NCBI RefSeq assembly: GCF_003573695.1
Contig: NC_039368.1
Span: forward strand, 11,846,360 to 11,910,359
Length of the DNA stretch: 64,000 nucleotides
Source: Papaver somniferum
Taxonomy: Eukaryota; Streptophyta; Magnoliopsida; Ranunculales; Papaveraceae
Direction of reading: 5' to 3'
Shown here: positions 47,271 through 58,901 of the stretch, piece by piece
Position numbering within the stretch: position 1 is the stretch's first letter
Layout of the letters: each line of letters opens with the position of its first letter
The notes under the pieces: model-generated
Databases searched by the model: none
What the model was told of the DNA's origin: nothing
Seen by the model: only the letters and a program-made list of their open reading frames with translations
Position numbers and translations under genes: made by a program

Positions 47271-49400
47271 TTGTATGAGGAAAATCTTATTCATTAAACG
47301 CCGCATGTCTTGAGATATATAATCTACCAGTATATGTATCCATACACATGTATCCCTTGTGAGAAGAATTATAAAGAAAATACAAGTTTTACTTCCGGGT
47401 TGTAACTTTGTTGTAGTATAAGGTCGTAATCAACGGAAGCATAATCGCCCAAAGCATTTAATAATAATAATAATCTGAGTTTCTTTGAAATAAGACTCGA
47501 TAGGGAGAAATAAATTACTAGAATTTTGCAGGTAGTCTATTTATAAAAATATTGGCACATTGAAGTGCATCTACCAAGAACTAATGTGATAAGCCTGACT
47601 GAAATAGAAAACTCGAGTAATAATGCTTGTCTTTTGACAATGGCATACAATTTTATTATGGTGTATGAGGGTAGGTCAGTTCATGCCCAATACCATTTAA
47701 AGATAAAAAAAAACTAACTCATTATTCACAAACCTCATCTACTATATTGACATAATACTTATATCCTAACATACAAGTAGTAGAAGCCGGACTTCAAAGA
47801 TCTAAATGAAGTAACTGGAATTGATATATGGAACCCGGGCCAGACATTGCAAAGGGATGTTTATGAATTCTATCTAGTGTATACATTCATTACAAAAAAA
47901 AATTCTTATTACAAATATTAGGTATCTGTAAAGTTTTACCGATTCTAGATAAAGACTGATTAGATGGATGTCCTAATCTTTTGTGCCAAATCTCAGCAGT
48001 ATAACTTTGACACAAGATAAAGGAGTTGGTGTTAATTTGTTAAATTTTTGGTTGATTTTGTACTACATTGGGCATAATATGTTTTCAGTTGTCCCTTGAA
48101 AAATAGTCCTCTCCAACTTGAGACCCTTGATATAATAAACATTGGAATAAAAAGTCATAGAACAACCATTATCTCTAGAAAATCTATGGATTGATATAAC
48201 AATGTGAAAGATACTAAAAACATGAAATATGTTGCTCAATTTCAACACATGATTTGGTAGTATAACATTAGTATTTACACAATGAAAAATGAACACACCT
48301 TCACCAAAAGCAGTAGCAATGCTGTTTGAACCAGTATAGTGCGAAGCAATTTGAATACTTTTCATATTTGAAGTAAGATGATTTTTGGCTCCTGAATTAA
48401 AAAAACAAGTACTTTAACCAAAAATACCATCTTAAAAAGTATATACCATCATAGAAGCAACATTTAATGGATTCTCATAACCTTGATAAGTAAAATTAGT
48501 TCTTTTTATACATTCGCATGCCCAAATTCAATGCATATTTGACAGTTGTCATTTCATTTGAAGTTCATGGAGGAAACTGAACACTGTTGAGATTAATAAA
48601 TCCATTTCCTGGATTGCAACCACAACCACCATCTCTACCATATGAATTGAGAAATTGATTTATTCTTCTTCCCCTAAAATTATTAAATCAACCTCTTCCA
48701 GAGTTACACTGACAATTGTGGTTCTGAGATGAATCAGATGAGGAGTGTGAAGTAAAATTAGTATCGGCTACCGAATCTTTGGAATTATCTTCAGCAATAG
48801 TGTTTTTTTTTTGAATCAGAAATCATAATTTTTTTACTTAGAAGAAGATTATGAAGATTACGAAAATTAACAGGTGGATTTTTTAATATTATGATAGTAC
48901 AGAAAGCAACATATTCAGTAGGTAAACCTTTAAGAGTGGATACAAAAAGATTTCTATCACTAATTACAGATCCATAATCAGTAAAATAATCCCTAATTTT
49001 AGAAATTTCAGTCATATAAAAAGTAACATAAGCAGTAATTAGTTTCATATTATGAAACTTTGTTGTTAATTGAACAACATGAGTTGCTGATGAAGTACCA
49101 AATATATCTTGAAGGTTATCTTACAATTCTCTAAATGTGTTAGAACCATCAAAATGGGAAATACCACGCGGCGAGATCGGATGTTAATGAGTAACAAGAT
49201 CGTATTATTTGGGTAGTACGGGCGCCCATTGTGGTGAATTATTCTGGACATGGTGTATCTCCAGTTACATATCCAAAAACATGACATCTCTTTAAACCTA
49301 GAGTGCTTAGAATTTTCCATGTCTGATAATTGTCTTCTTGGAGATTTATTGAAATAATACTGGACACTGTATTAAGAGAAATTCAGAGAATTGAAGTTGA

Positions 49401-49879
49401 ATCTACGTTTCTTACAATGATTAAAGAAATTGAAGAAATAAAAAATCTCGGGTTATAAGATTTTAGAGAAGAATGAAGTGAACCCTAGTAAAAAGTCAAA
49501 CAAATCTTGAAGATGATTTACTGAAGGTAGGATAAATGATCGAGAAAGGTTGAAAACCCTAATTCTAGTGGAAGAGAATCAGATGATGTTTCATTAAAAT
49601 CAATTGCAAAGTTATTGCACACTTTTATACAGAGAGAATACACGTAACATAACTTATATTGGTGTTATTAAGGTGTAAGAATACAACAACAAACCATTCG
49701 ACACGATATTCACTATTATTTCCTTTACTAGTATTAATTTATGCAGTTTGAGTTACAAAATTATATTATAACAAATATATTCGTAATATTTTAAGGTATT
49801 TTGTGTATATGTTAATACTAATATGTCACATGTGTTAGAAATATAGACAATGTATTAAAAACATTAAAAAAAAATTCAT
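49401..49879. other. region upstream of the Copia gag
   Basis: AT-rich. It is where the Copia leader, and possibly LTR, would lie, but I could not identify an LTR edge or primer-binding site. Confidence 0.3.
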
Positions 49880-50150
49880 TAGGTTCACTTTTAAGAATAT
49901 TTGAGGAGTCTTTCTTAGACAATTTTGTGATCAAGTTTCAAATATAAGCTCCGTAAGTGTGTGTTGAAGATGTATCCAAGTACAGTAAAATATAGAAATA
50001 CCTAGTAGTGAAGGATTTTAAAGATAAATATGGTGTAGATTGTCTCAACTAAGGTATCGAACTTGAGATCCTTTATTTTATTTGACATTACCTATTTTCC
50101 TGTTGTTAGAGTTTATGACTATATGGGTATAATGATATATTTTGACATTA
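49880..50150 (+). pseudogene. mTERF 3'-end remnant
   Basis: Matches the last ~45 codons and 3' flank of the mTERF gene at 27790: EESFLDNFVIKFQ, the frame of ESFLEKFVIKF, then a frameshift and KMYPSTVKYRNT before the stop near 50005. The similarity continues into the UTR (aaatatggtgtagattgtctcaact). The rest of the gene is absent; the Copia element lies on one side and an LTR-element tail on the other. Confidence 0.75.
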
Positions 50151-50159
50151 CCTATCTTA

Positions 50160-53006
50160 CCTTTGCCAATTTTATTGACAAAAATGGGGAGAATTATTTA
50201 GTAGCTTCGCACTACATACATATGGTTTAAGGATCATTACGTAAACGGGAGCGAATCAATAATCTATAGGTTTTACTTTTTATGCAAAAGATGTAAGTAT
50301 TAATAAAGGGGGAGACAGATCACCGTAGTATTACTTCAAAGTTGGGATACAGTTGAGCTTTGAAGAAGATAATAATACTATGTTCCGTATAACAACGATT
50401 GAGAATATTTATTTTCAAAGTTGTTATCGCTACGGATCTTCAACAACAACGATGCTGAGTTGAACACGTTCAGAATCATTGCAACTTGAAATAACAAAGA
50501 ATTCAAGGAGTTGAAGAAACCAACGAAATCAAGGCATGATGGCTTCGAGGAGTTTTCAAAGCTTTATTTTTTCATCCATGTGTATTGATAAGTTTTGTCA
50601 CTAAAATTGACAAAGGGGGAGATTGTTATAGAATTGCTCGGTCGAACTTACAAGTGTTGCTATCTCAAGCTTTTGTCAAAACTATATCATGATTTCTATT
50701 ATACAATTAGTTAAGTCTTGGACTGGGATAGAGGTACAGTTGAGATATGGACATTATGGAAGTCATCATTACGTTCTACCGTTTGAAGGCGAAGATCAAC
50801 CGAAGATTTTGGAGAACTTTTTCAACAAAAGGTAAGTGAAGGCTGAACCACCTATATCTCAAGTTATATTCATCTTTCTATCTATGAGACGAAGTCGCAT
50901 AACTAATTAGACTATCATGCATAGACAAGAATTTCGAGTCAAGTTTATCTTGATAATTAGTTTTCGAAATATAATGACTAAGCTTAATGAACACTTTTTC
51001 ATACTTGATGAAATTCGATTAAGGATAATTTATTGTTCGGAATCAAAATCGTGATTCAAGTTTTGTCATTCAAGATAGCCCGGAACAATGATATGTGTCA
51101 CTGATGTTATTTGAGAATATTTCGAATCGATTTAGATAGAAATATAAAATTAGTATAAATCCGGATGCAAAACAGTATGCACTTCAGTCTTACGAAGTGT
51201 GAAAACTGTTATAAATTTGAAACCTTATTACATGTACTCGTGCGTGTAATAGAGTAGCTTTATGTCGACATATATATTTTTGGTACGCATATTCTTATGC
51301 ACACCTTGAATATAATCTGTTAACTCGTGAACCGGATCGGTACACATACCCGTATGCAAACCGTAAAAGAACTGTGGTCACAGAACTGGTTTGGTGTCCA
51401 TACCGGTACCCGTACCTGAATTGTTCCATGAACTCCGGAACTCGGTAACTAATTGTTTGTGGTATGCAAACATGCACACGTACCCAAATTTTTCCGTGTT
51501 AACTACGAAACTTGGTAGTGTTTTTGGTATGCAAACCGGTACGCGTACTGTGACTCACGAACCACTTTGGTATTTGTACTTTGTACACCTACATGCCATG
51601 TCGATTCAATTCTTACGCACATAAATTATTTCTCCGAAATAGCTTGCGTTTGAATAATCTATAAAAAACCATAGATATATTTGATCACTTTATTGTGCTT
51701 CGAGTTAAGTCTTAAGTGTTTATGAAAATGAATATTAAGCTTATAAGTTCAAATCGGCTAGTTTAGGCTAACCACCTTGAAAATAATCTTTATACACGGT
51801 TTGGTTACGTCTTACCTAACCAGAGTGTATATCTTGTTTATATAACTTAGATTTCAAACATTTATCTAACGGTGAATATTGATTTCTTAGTTTCAAAGCT
51901 ATCCTAGCTTAAACCAAAAACAACCTATTCTTTGGAAGCCTATAAAAGGGGAACCTCAAACAACTGGGATCTTTGAATCCTGAAACCACTTCCCTTGGTG
52001 TGTCTAAGTTGTAACTAGATTCATCCTCTTCCTAAAACCCTTTTAGGGTTTAGTGACTAAAAATACTTCATAGGGAATCATGAAGCCAAGATCTGTTATT
52101 TTGATAGATTGAGTATCCTGATCTTGTTTGATAATTGGGTCTTACTCCATCAACAAGATAGATATAAATCATCAAAGTATTCTTCGTCTCAAACTTTGTT
52201 GATTACAAAAGTTTTGTACTTGTTAGGTGAATAATAATCTAGGGTGCACTTCGTGTAGCATAAGTCTGGATTTTAAGGTTAGTTAGACTCTATCTATATA
52301 TTGCTATCGATTTACACTCCCACCTTGATCTACGATCAAAAAGGAAATCACACATGTAGACTTATCTGTGGGAGGAAGATTGGTTTGAAGTCTTTAACTG
52401 AGTTGAAGAAACTCATAGTTGGTGTGACGTCAACTAAGGGAATCAATTATGCGGAGTCTTGTTGGGATTCAAGAGGCGTAGGGAAGCGACTGTAAATGAA
52501 TTGCTGGGAGGGTTTAATTCGGTCTCAACTATATTCCAAACCTAAGTTAATTGGTAGTAGGCTAGTTTCTGTAACAGCTTAATACAATTTGGTGTTCAAT
52601 CTGGACTAGGTCTTGGGGTTTTTCTGCATTTGCGGTTTCCTTGTTAAAAATACTTCTAGTGTCTGTGTTATTTCTTTTTCAGTAATATATTGTTTATCTT
52701 TATAATTTAACTATCATAGCTTGTGTGTTAATCAATCACAGTAGATACGCATGACATAGTTTTTGGATACAACTTTATTGATTCTTGGATATTAGTCTTT
52801 GGTACCATCCAAGTAAACTCATCATAATTAGGTTCATAGACTTGGTTCTGTAAACTTTCTAATTGTGTAAGTTAGGAGATATAAGCTTGCCATATAATTC
52901 CTTGATTGAGATTTATTAAGTTGAACTCTAAGAATTGTGTTGGGTGTTTTCCGACGAATTTCCTAAGAAAAGTTTGGTGGTGTATTTTGGTACCCACGCG
53001 CTTTCA
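50160..53006 (+). mobile_element. truncated long-LTR element: 3' interior plus complete 3' LTR
   Basis: The LTR (50624-53006, starting TGTTATAGAATTGCTCG) follows the purine tract acaaagggggagat, the same junction as in the 8.4-kb element but in the opposite orientation. It ends ctttca, like the LTR at 31170-33073. About 460 bp of non-coding interior precede it and no 5' half is present. It contains many tatgca/ggtatgc-type words around 51250-51560. It is clearly more diverged from the 35-43 kb pair than they are from each other. Confidence 0.75.
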
Positions 53007-53014
53007 GTGAAGAC

Positions 53015-54000
53015 AAATGGAGATGGAACTTGAGCAAGATCCAAGAGTATACTTTGATGAAGATAGTGTTAATATTGTTAGAATGATTCAGGTAAACAAG
53101 AACAAGAAAGATGAAGTAAGATGGATGCTTGAGAAAAATAGAAAGCTCACCACCAAGTCTCTCTATAGAAAGTTGATTAGAAGAGAGCATACTAAAAATA
53201 CGAGACAAACAAGGTTCTTGGAACATGATTTGGAAAATGAATATACTGCCAAAGATCAAAACTTTCATTTAGCAATGTGCTCGTTCGATCCTGCTGTTAA
53301 ATGAGAAAATAACACAGATTCTACCTCACGTTAACAAGATATTCCCCTTGTGTGGGAGACAAGAAGAAACCGTAACCCATCTCTTTATATTATCCTATTT
53401 TACTTTATCTGTGTATGCATTTCTTGGGTTCAATGTTTCTACTCTGATGAATGTGAAGCTTAAATTCCACTTTTGGTTGATAAACTGATCCGAAAGATAT
53501 GAAATTAAGATATTAGGTCCCTCACATTGGTCCGACATAATGGTCATTTGTAATGTGGAAAGTTTGGTGATCAAGATGTGACGTAGTTTTTAGGAAAATA
53601 AAGCTTTTCGCTAAAAGGGAAAGTGATAACATAATTAGAATGCTTTGTGAAACTAGGAGACGAATGAGAATAAATGAACATCAGATATACTGATCAACAG
53701 TTCTCAAAAGCCTGTTGAAATTAATCTAGGAAATCCAAAAGTATCTATGTCTTTTAGTCTTAATAATGATAACTAAAAAGGGGGTTTGTCTCTAACCATG
53801 TAGGAAACTATCTTGGAGCTAGGCGCAAATTCATCTCAGGGAGCTCAGGAGAGGATGTAAAGGACATGAAGGCTTCTACAACAATCCATTGGTTACGGCA
53901 ACTAAATCTTCTTAAAAGTTCAGTTGGGAAGTGATAGTATGAAAGTTCTCGAAGCTACCAAATCTTTGTTGATACCAGTAAAATTAGACAACAATACTAT
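53015..54000 (+). pseudogene. LINE (non-LTR retrotransposon) 3'-end fragment
   Basis: DEVRWMLEKNRKLTTKSLYR, then in the next frame a segment like FWNMIWKMNI...PKIKTF, then EKITQILPHVNKI, CGRQEETVTHLF and YAFLGFNV match the zf-RVT (zinc-binding reverse transcriptase-associated) domain at the end of plant LINE ORF2. Frameshifts at about 53215 and later break it. The stretch to about 54000 may be the following RNase H-like region but is too decayed to show motifs. It starts right after the LTR, so it is 5'-truncated. Confidence 0.75.
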
Positions 54001-54052
54001 GTATTAAGGAACTATATTATTTGAGTTTGATTCCTATCACGGAAAACTTATA

Positions 54053-54356
54053 CTCCCTCCGTTTCTAAAAAATAAGCTTGTTTGGTTTTCACAAAAATTA
54101 AAAAAACTAATCATTGAAGCCACTTTTACACGTTTTTTCCTAATCTATCTTTTGGTCCCCACTCATTTATTATTAGAAAAAAATGAGAGAGAAGTGGTCC
54201 CCTTTTTGTATTAGGAGAGAAAATGGAGAGAGAGAATTGGTCATTCCATGAGTATAGTAGTAAAATCATAACATTTGACTTTCCACATATGGAAACAAGC
54301 CTATTTTTTTGACATATCAAAAAAAAAACCTGCCTATTTTTTAGAAACGAAGGGAG
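54053..54356. mobile_element. Stowaway (Tc1/mariner) MITE, 304 bp
   Basis: Classic CTCCCTCCGTTTCTAAAAAA left end and ttttttagaaacgaagggag right end, with TA on both sides (54051-54052 and 54357-54358). AT-rich, no coding capacity. Confidence 0.95.
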
Positions 54357-54848
54357 TATGTGGTTAGATTAACAGACTTATGTTTAAGTCAGCAACTCAG
54401 TAAACATTGGGGGTATGGGTGAGATTACCCCTCTTTTGGTTAACGTGTTTCACTTACCGTATCCTAAATCTCATGGAACGTAATCTCCAGGGCTAGCCCT
54501 GTTTTATCTATTTAAAAAAAAAATGTTTCATAGGTTGTGTACAAAACTGTAGTTGATTCAAACCTCTCCTAGAAGTTGAGCTCGAGTCAGACTCGAATCA
54601 AACCTTGGGAAAAATAAAAGAAATCTAACGAGTCTAATATCCAGTTGGGATGGAATCAGATTCAGACCTCGATTAAAAAAGAGAAAGAATAAACATGGAT
54701 GCTAATGAGGTTGCCGGATTACTCAGGAGAGTACCCAAACACATACAGGAAGAAAACAAAAATCCTTTCCTCTATATGGGTTTTGATACCTCCCAGTAAT
54801 CCAACACCCCGTTGGTAATGTTGAAAAAAAAACGGAGTGTAGTTGTTG
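54357..54848. other. no gene recognised
   Basis: Between the Stowaway MITE and the hAT element. I see nothing in it. Confidence 0.5.
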
Positions 54849-54856
54849 AATAGGTG

Positions 54857-56588
54857 TAGGGATGCACAAAACCGAACCTAACCGAACCAAAACCATTGAA
54901 ATATTAACCGAACCGAAGTAAAACCGAATCCAACGGTTTAGGTTGTTAGTTCCAGGAAACCGACATATCTAGTTTCAGTTACGGTTTCTATCCAAAAACG
55001 TACCGAATAAACTAGATACTAGCCGTTGATTTATTAGGTTTAATCATATCCATTAGATTTAGGTATATAAGTCATTCATTAGATTTGTTAGGTTTTATTT
55101 CTTCATTCACCATCGACCAACACTAGCAACAGCCTAACCCATTTCTTCTCTTCACATTTCTTCTTCTTCCTCACAGTTAGTCACCTCCGCCATCTCACCC
55201 ATCATCAGATTCAGATCCACATACTTCTTCCCCTTCTTCTTCTATCTCTATAACAAAAAGGGTAAACTTATTCACTCAATATCTTCTTGATTTTTTTTAT
55301 CAACTGCATGTTTAGGGATTTTACCGATTTCAGGGTTTTTTGATTTTAGGGTTCACTGTTAAAGTTTCTCTCTATCTCTACAACAAAAAAGGTAAATATC
55401 TGTTACCCAAATCTCTTGTCAATTTTTTGTTCATCGTTATTTTAATTCAACAGTGTGTTTAAAGATTTTGATATTACGGCTTCTTGATTTCAAGCTTCAT
55501 TGGTAAGGTTTTTCTCCATCCGTAGAACAAAAGAAAGGTAGATCTCTGTTACTCAAATATGAAATTATTAGTTAATTTGATGCTACAAATATGAAAATGA
55601 GGGTTTTGTGATTCTAATTTAGGTTGACTTAAAAGTGAAAAGGGGATTAGGGAAGAATAATTGGGTAAATCTAATGTTAAATCTATTCAATTGAATGAAT
55701 AATTTTCTCTTATGCGATTTCCTTTGGTTTGGAGGCTTGATTGCATGAGATTTGTGTACTGTTAGTATGAGGCTTGATTTCCTTTGATTCAATTATATTT
55801 TTAAAATTGTGTACTGTTAGTATAAGATTTGTGTTGATGTATGGCATAATATTAATGGGTTCTAAGTAAAATCTGACTATACATATGTGTGGGTGACTAA
55901 AATCTTGATTATCTACAATATTGAATAATGAAATTATGTTGGCTGCATCTTGATATGTGGTGGCCGCATTTTGATATGTTGTTTGTTCCACTTACGTGAA
56001 GGTACTATTAAACTTTCCATGGAAAACGCAGCAGCACCACTTGGTAGGCATCGTCAAATTAGGGTTGGAGTGTGGGATCACTTCGATAGGCAAGGGCCAC
56101 CATCAAAACATGCTATGTGTCGGTACTGTAACACAAGATTACATGCTGATCCTGTGAAGAATGGGACTGGTGGTTTGATTGCCCATCTAAAGAGATGCAG
56201 AAGCTTCGTAAGGAACAACCGGTTGTGAACTTGTGGTGTTTGAATTTTTCTTTTGTAACTAGAGATAATAAATTAGACTCTTCGCAATTTAGTTGTTTTT
56301 ATTTTAATGTGTGTTGTAAGAACATCTAATGTGTTTAAAATTATGTAAAAATAACAATTTTATGACAGGTTTAGAAAAAAGTTGTCTATCAGGATTGTAC
56401 AACTGACAGAAATAAAACTTGAATTTCAAATCAGTCGGTTAACCAAAAACCGACCGGAAAGCTCAAAACCGAATGAAACCGGATAGGTTAAATGGTTTCA
56501 TTGGTTTCCAGTATTGGAAAACCGAGTACTTCGATTTTGGTTGTTTTTTCGTCAAAAACCGTACCGAATCGAACCATGTGCACCCGTG
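54857..56588 (+). mobile_element. hAT derivative, 1.7 kb, retaining a BED zinc-finger exon
   Basis: Imperfect terminal repeats TAGGGATGCAC (left) and GTGCACCCGTG (right) with AACCGAAC-type words just inside both ends. Flanks aataggtg (54849-54856) and ggtaggtg (56589-56596) agree at six of eight bases, fitting an 8-bp target duplication. A pyrimidine-rich leader near 55100-55260 and a short BED-type ORF remain; the hAT catalytic and dimerisation domains are absent. Confidence 0.75.
56019..56228 (+). CDS. BED-type zinc finger protein of the hAT derivative
   Basis: 69 residues from the ATG at 56019. VGVWDHFDRQ and CRYCNTRLHADPVKNG then GGLIAHLKRC give the BED signature: aromatic VWDHF, C-x2-C, then the H-x4-C pair at the end. 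In hAT transposases this N-terminal domain binds the element ends. Here a stop follows almost at once (SFVRNNRL), so it would be a stand-alone DNA-binding domain. The open frame begins further upstream (55950), but the chosen ATG sits at the natural start of such proteins. Whether it is transcribed is unknown. Confidence 0.6.
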   Translation: MENAAAPLGRHRQIRVGVWDHFDRQGPPSKHAMCRYCNTRLHADPVKNGTGGLIAHLKRCRSFVRNNRL

Positions 56589-56703
56589 GGTAGGTGATAT
56601 TAGGCTTTGAATGACAAAATTCGTAAACAAATCGATTCGAAATAGCACTCAACAATAAAAACCGGTAGGCGTGAGACCGCAGTAGTTAAGTTTCTTTTCT
56701 CTC

Positions 56704-56710
56704 TATAAAA
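56704..56710 (+). promoter_or_regulatory. TATA box of the syringolide-induced-like gene
   Basis: tataaaa in ctctctataaaaacaaac, followed by a pyrimidine-rich, leader-like stretch up to the transposon at 56810. The start codon is 960 bp away only because the 693-bp transposon lies between. Confidence 0.55.
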
Positions 56711-56809
56711 ACAAACAATCTCTTTCTTCTCTCGAAAAGTCTAGTCTCCATTTCCACATTTGAAAACGAAACCCCAAAATCCCCAATTTGACAATATCTC
56801 CTCCTCACC

Positions 56810-57502
56810 CTAGTTAGCAATTCGGGATTCGGCAAACGTACGGAACGGCAAACGTACGAGTATTATACGGTTTTGTAAAATCCAGATTCGGTCCAAAATT
56901 CGGTCAACGGGACGTGATTCGTCATTAATTCGGAACGGCATACGTACGTGTATAATTCGATTTATAAATGTGAGTTCGGCTCTGAAAATTCGGTATTTAT
57001 ATATAACAAATAATTTGTATTTATAAGGTCATAGACCAATTTTTATGCATATGTGTGAGTTATTTAAGGAAAAAATAAACTCAATATGATGATATTAATA
57101 ATATATACAACATTAGTTATCCAAAAGGACGTCGTATGGTGGTTTAGATGCTTGGTTAGTGAGTTTGAGATCTCTCTCACCTTCACTTTCAAATCTCTTC
57201 AGTCGTTTTTGTTTCATAAAAATTACAACACGTCTAATATTCGGTCGTGTATGTTCGGGAGGCAGTAAAGCCCAAAAAGTGGAGTCTTTGAAAAGTAAAA
57301 GCTAAAGAATTTATGACGAATTAAGCGGACGTATAATTCGGGATACGTAAAATTCGTGAACGATTCGCGAATAATCCGGGAATGCCACATAATACGCGAC
57401 TTGGGTTCGGAGTTGCAAACGTACGCGAATAAGACGGTAAAATTCGTGATACGGAAAAATTCGCGAATGATTCGCGAATCATTCGCGAACTTACTAACTA
57501 GG
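56810..57502. mobile_element. 0.7-kb DNA transposon in the leader of the downstream gene
   Basis: CTCCTCACC flanks it on both sides (56801-56809 and 57503-57511). The ends are CTAGTTAG (left) and CTAACTAGG (right), inverted copies, with attcgg/attcgcgaa words just inside both. One base is ambiguous: an 8-bp duplication (hAT) if the repeat starts CCTAGTTAG, or 9 bp (Mutator-like) if it starts CTAGTTAG. The interior repeats aacgtacg and attcgcgaa in both orientations and has no coding capacity. Confidence 0.8.
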
Positions 57503-57669
57503 CTCCTCACCTCTTTCACTCGCCCAATTATTGTCCTCTTTTTCTTGATTTCAGACGCCATCTACAGGTTCCATCATATTCCCCCAATTCAAAACCCCAG
57601 ACACACCAGCAATACAAACCAGTACTACTTCTACATCTCCGATGGATTAATCAAATTCAAGCATCAATC

Positions 57670-58557
57670 ATGAATCATCATCAACAATCATCATCAGATG
57701 ATTATCCACCAAATTCAATCAGTCTCAAAAAAGAAGAAGAATTAGATTGGTTAAGTAAAACAGGCGGTCTATTCGAAAGAAATTATTCAACGAAACCAAG
57801 CCCTAGCAGAAGCATCTCCCATTCAAGATCATCATCTGCATCTCAGAGATTCTTCACCAGTTTGAAATCAAAAGCATCAGTAATCGGTTTACCAAAACCA
57901 CAAAATTCCTGTTTCGTTGTTGCTGCTGGTGGTGGTAGAAGGAATTCTAAGTCTACTGTACCAACGAAATCCAGATTGTTTTTTCCGAAACGATCAAGAT
58001 CAAAATCATCGAGTTCTGCTCCTCCGTTGAGTGAACCTTCGTCGCCGAAAGTCTCATGTATCGGAAGAGTTAGGTCAACTAAAGAGAGTTTCGTCGCTAA
58101 GAGTCGGAGTTTCAGGTTTCGGAATTCAATTAGGTCTGTTGACGATGAATCTAAGAAAAACAGTCCTTCTTCTTCTAATAAGCCGCACAAAACTGGATTC
58201 TGGTCTAGCGTGAGATCAGTTTTCCGAATCGGTAGTGGGAAGAAGAAGAATCTATCTGGTCTTGATTCGTCTAATAAGATTTCCAAATCGCCGTCGGAGG
58301 AAGTGGTGGCGGCGGGTGAATCGAAGAGTAAAGGTCCGGCGGTGAGCGAACCACCGAGTTTAGGTGGTTTGAAACGGTTTACGTCTGGCAGGAAGTCGGG
58401 ATCATGGGGAGGAGGACTGGATGATGAATCGGGTGAGTTTGAAGGACCGGTTGGTGGTGATCGTGGGTCGGTGTTTAGTCGACGTGGATCAGGCCAGCCT
58501 ATGGAGATTGATTGTAGTGCTCGTGATTGGGTAACCGGAGGTCCCGCCTCTGTTTAA
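57670..58557 (+). CDS. syringolide-induced protein 14-1-1-like, function unknown
   Basis: 295 residues, single exon, intact. The family is plant-specific, named from a soybean transcript induced by the elicitor syringolide; its biochemical role is not known. Visible: the N-terminal EEELDWLSKTGGLFERN segment, the conserved SQRFFTSLKSKASVIGLPKP, a basic Ser-rich stretch (FFPKRSRSKSSSS), PKVSCIGRVRSTKESF, the conserved HKTGFWSSVRSVFRIGSGKK, and a Gly/Ser/Glu-rich tail with MEIDCSARDWVTGG. No membrane span or signal peptide; mostly disordered and basic, so nuclear or membrane-associated by charge is possible. The start is the first ATG in frame and fits the family. A transposon interrupts its leader upstream, which could change its expression. 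Confidence 0.85.
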   Translation: MNHHQQSSSDDYPPNSISLKKEEELDWLSKTGGLFERNYSTKPSPSRSISHSRSSSASQRFFTSLKSKASVIGLPKPQNSCFVVAAGGGRRNSKSTVPTKSRLFFPKRSRSKSSSSAPPLSEPSSPKVSCIGRVRSTKESFVAKSRSFRFRNSIRSVDDESKKNSPSSSNKPHKTGFWSSVRSVFRIGSGKKKNLSGLDSSNKISKSPSEEVVAAGESKSKGPAVSEPPSLGGLKRFTSGRKSGSWGGGLDDESGEFEGPVGGDRGSVFSRRGSGQPMEIDCSARDWVTGGPASV

Positions 58558-58861
58558 TTTTCTTTTTTTTCTTTCGATTTTGTTTCTATGATTATTATCA
58601 TTGCCAACACAATTGGGAGTATTACATGTGAAATTTGCTACTTCTTCTGGATACTTATTGTACAAACGCTGGGACACATTGTTTGTTTATGGGTCTAGAC
58701 AGTACTTCTAGTCCATTATTTTGTACACCATTGCAGAAGCAGCATAAAAAAAAAACAGAAATGGAAGGGAGCCATGTGCCTTCAGCATCTTAAGCATTAA
58801 ATGTTGCAAACCTTACTCGGCATCTAGTCTTGCCGGAATCTGCCAAATCTTTACCATGCAT

Positions 58862-58901
<40 letters not shown>

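Larger units (their letters stand above)
33074..49400 (-). mobile_element. Copia retrotransposon, minus strand, interrupted by three later insertions
   Basis: Read from about 49400 downward. Gag: LQEDNYQTWKILSTLGL, then KGLPTEYVAFCTIII. Protease/gag-pre-integrase: SNMKSIQIASHYTGS (48350) and WHKRLGHPSNQSLS (47980). Integrase: FINRLPAK (47540) and the YISQ/RHV-type tail near 47310. After an insertion, 43682-43583 and 35203 onward carry the linker HSMITGAKDNTFKPKTYFS; reverse transcriptase QLDVNTVFIHGTLEEE with KSLYVLKESPEKL (34742-34497); RNase H YTDVDWDAYPHTRRSVSGY and the ADEK-type ISISSNEDECRAFA near 33330. Many stops and frameshifts make it inactive. No flanking LTRs of its own were identified, and its 3' end is cut at 33074 by an LTR of another family. 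Confidence 0.8.

Noticed and set aside
57843..58286. 147-codon minus-strand frame opposite the syringolide-induced-like gene
   Set aside because: Antisense shadow of a Ser/Arg-rich coding region; the plus strand carries the family motifs.
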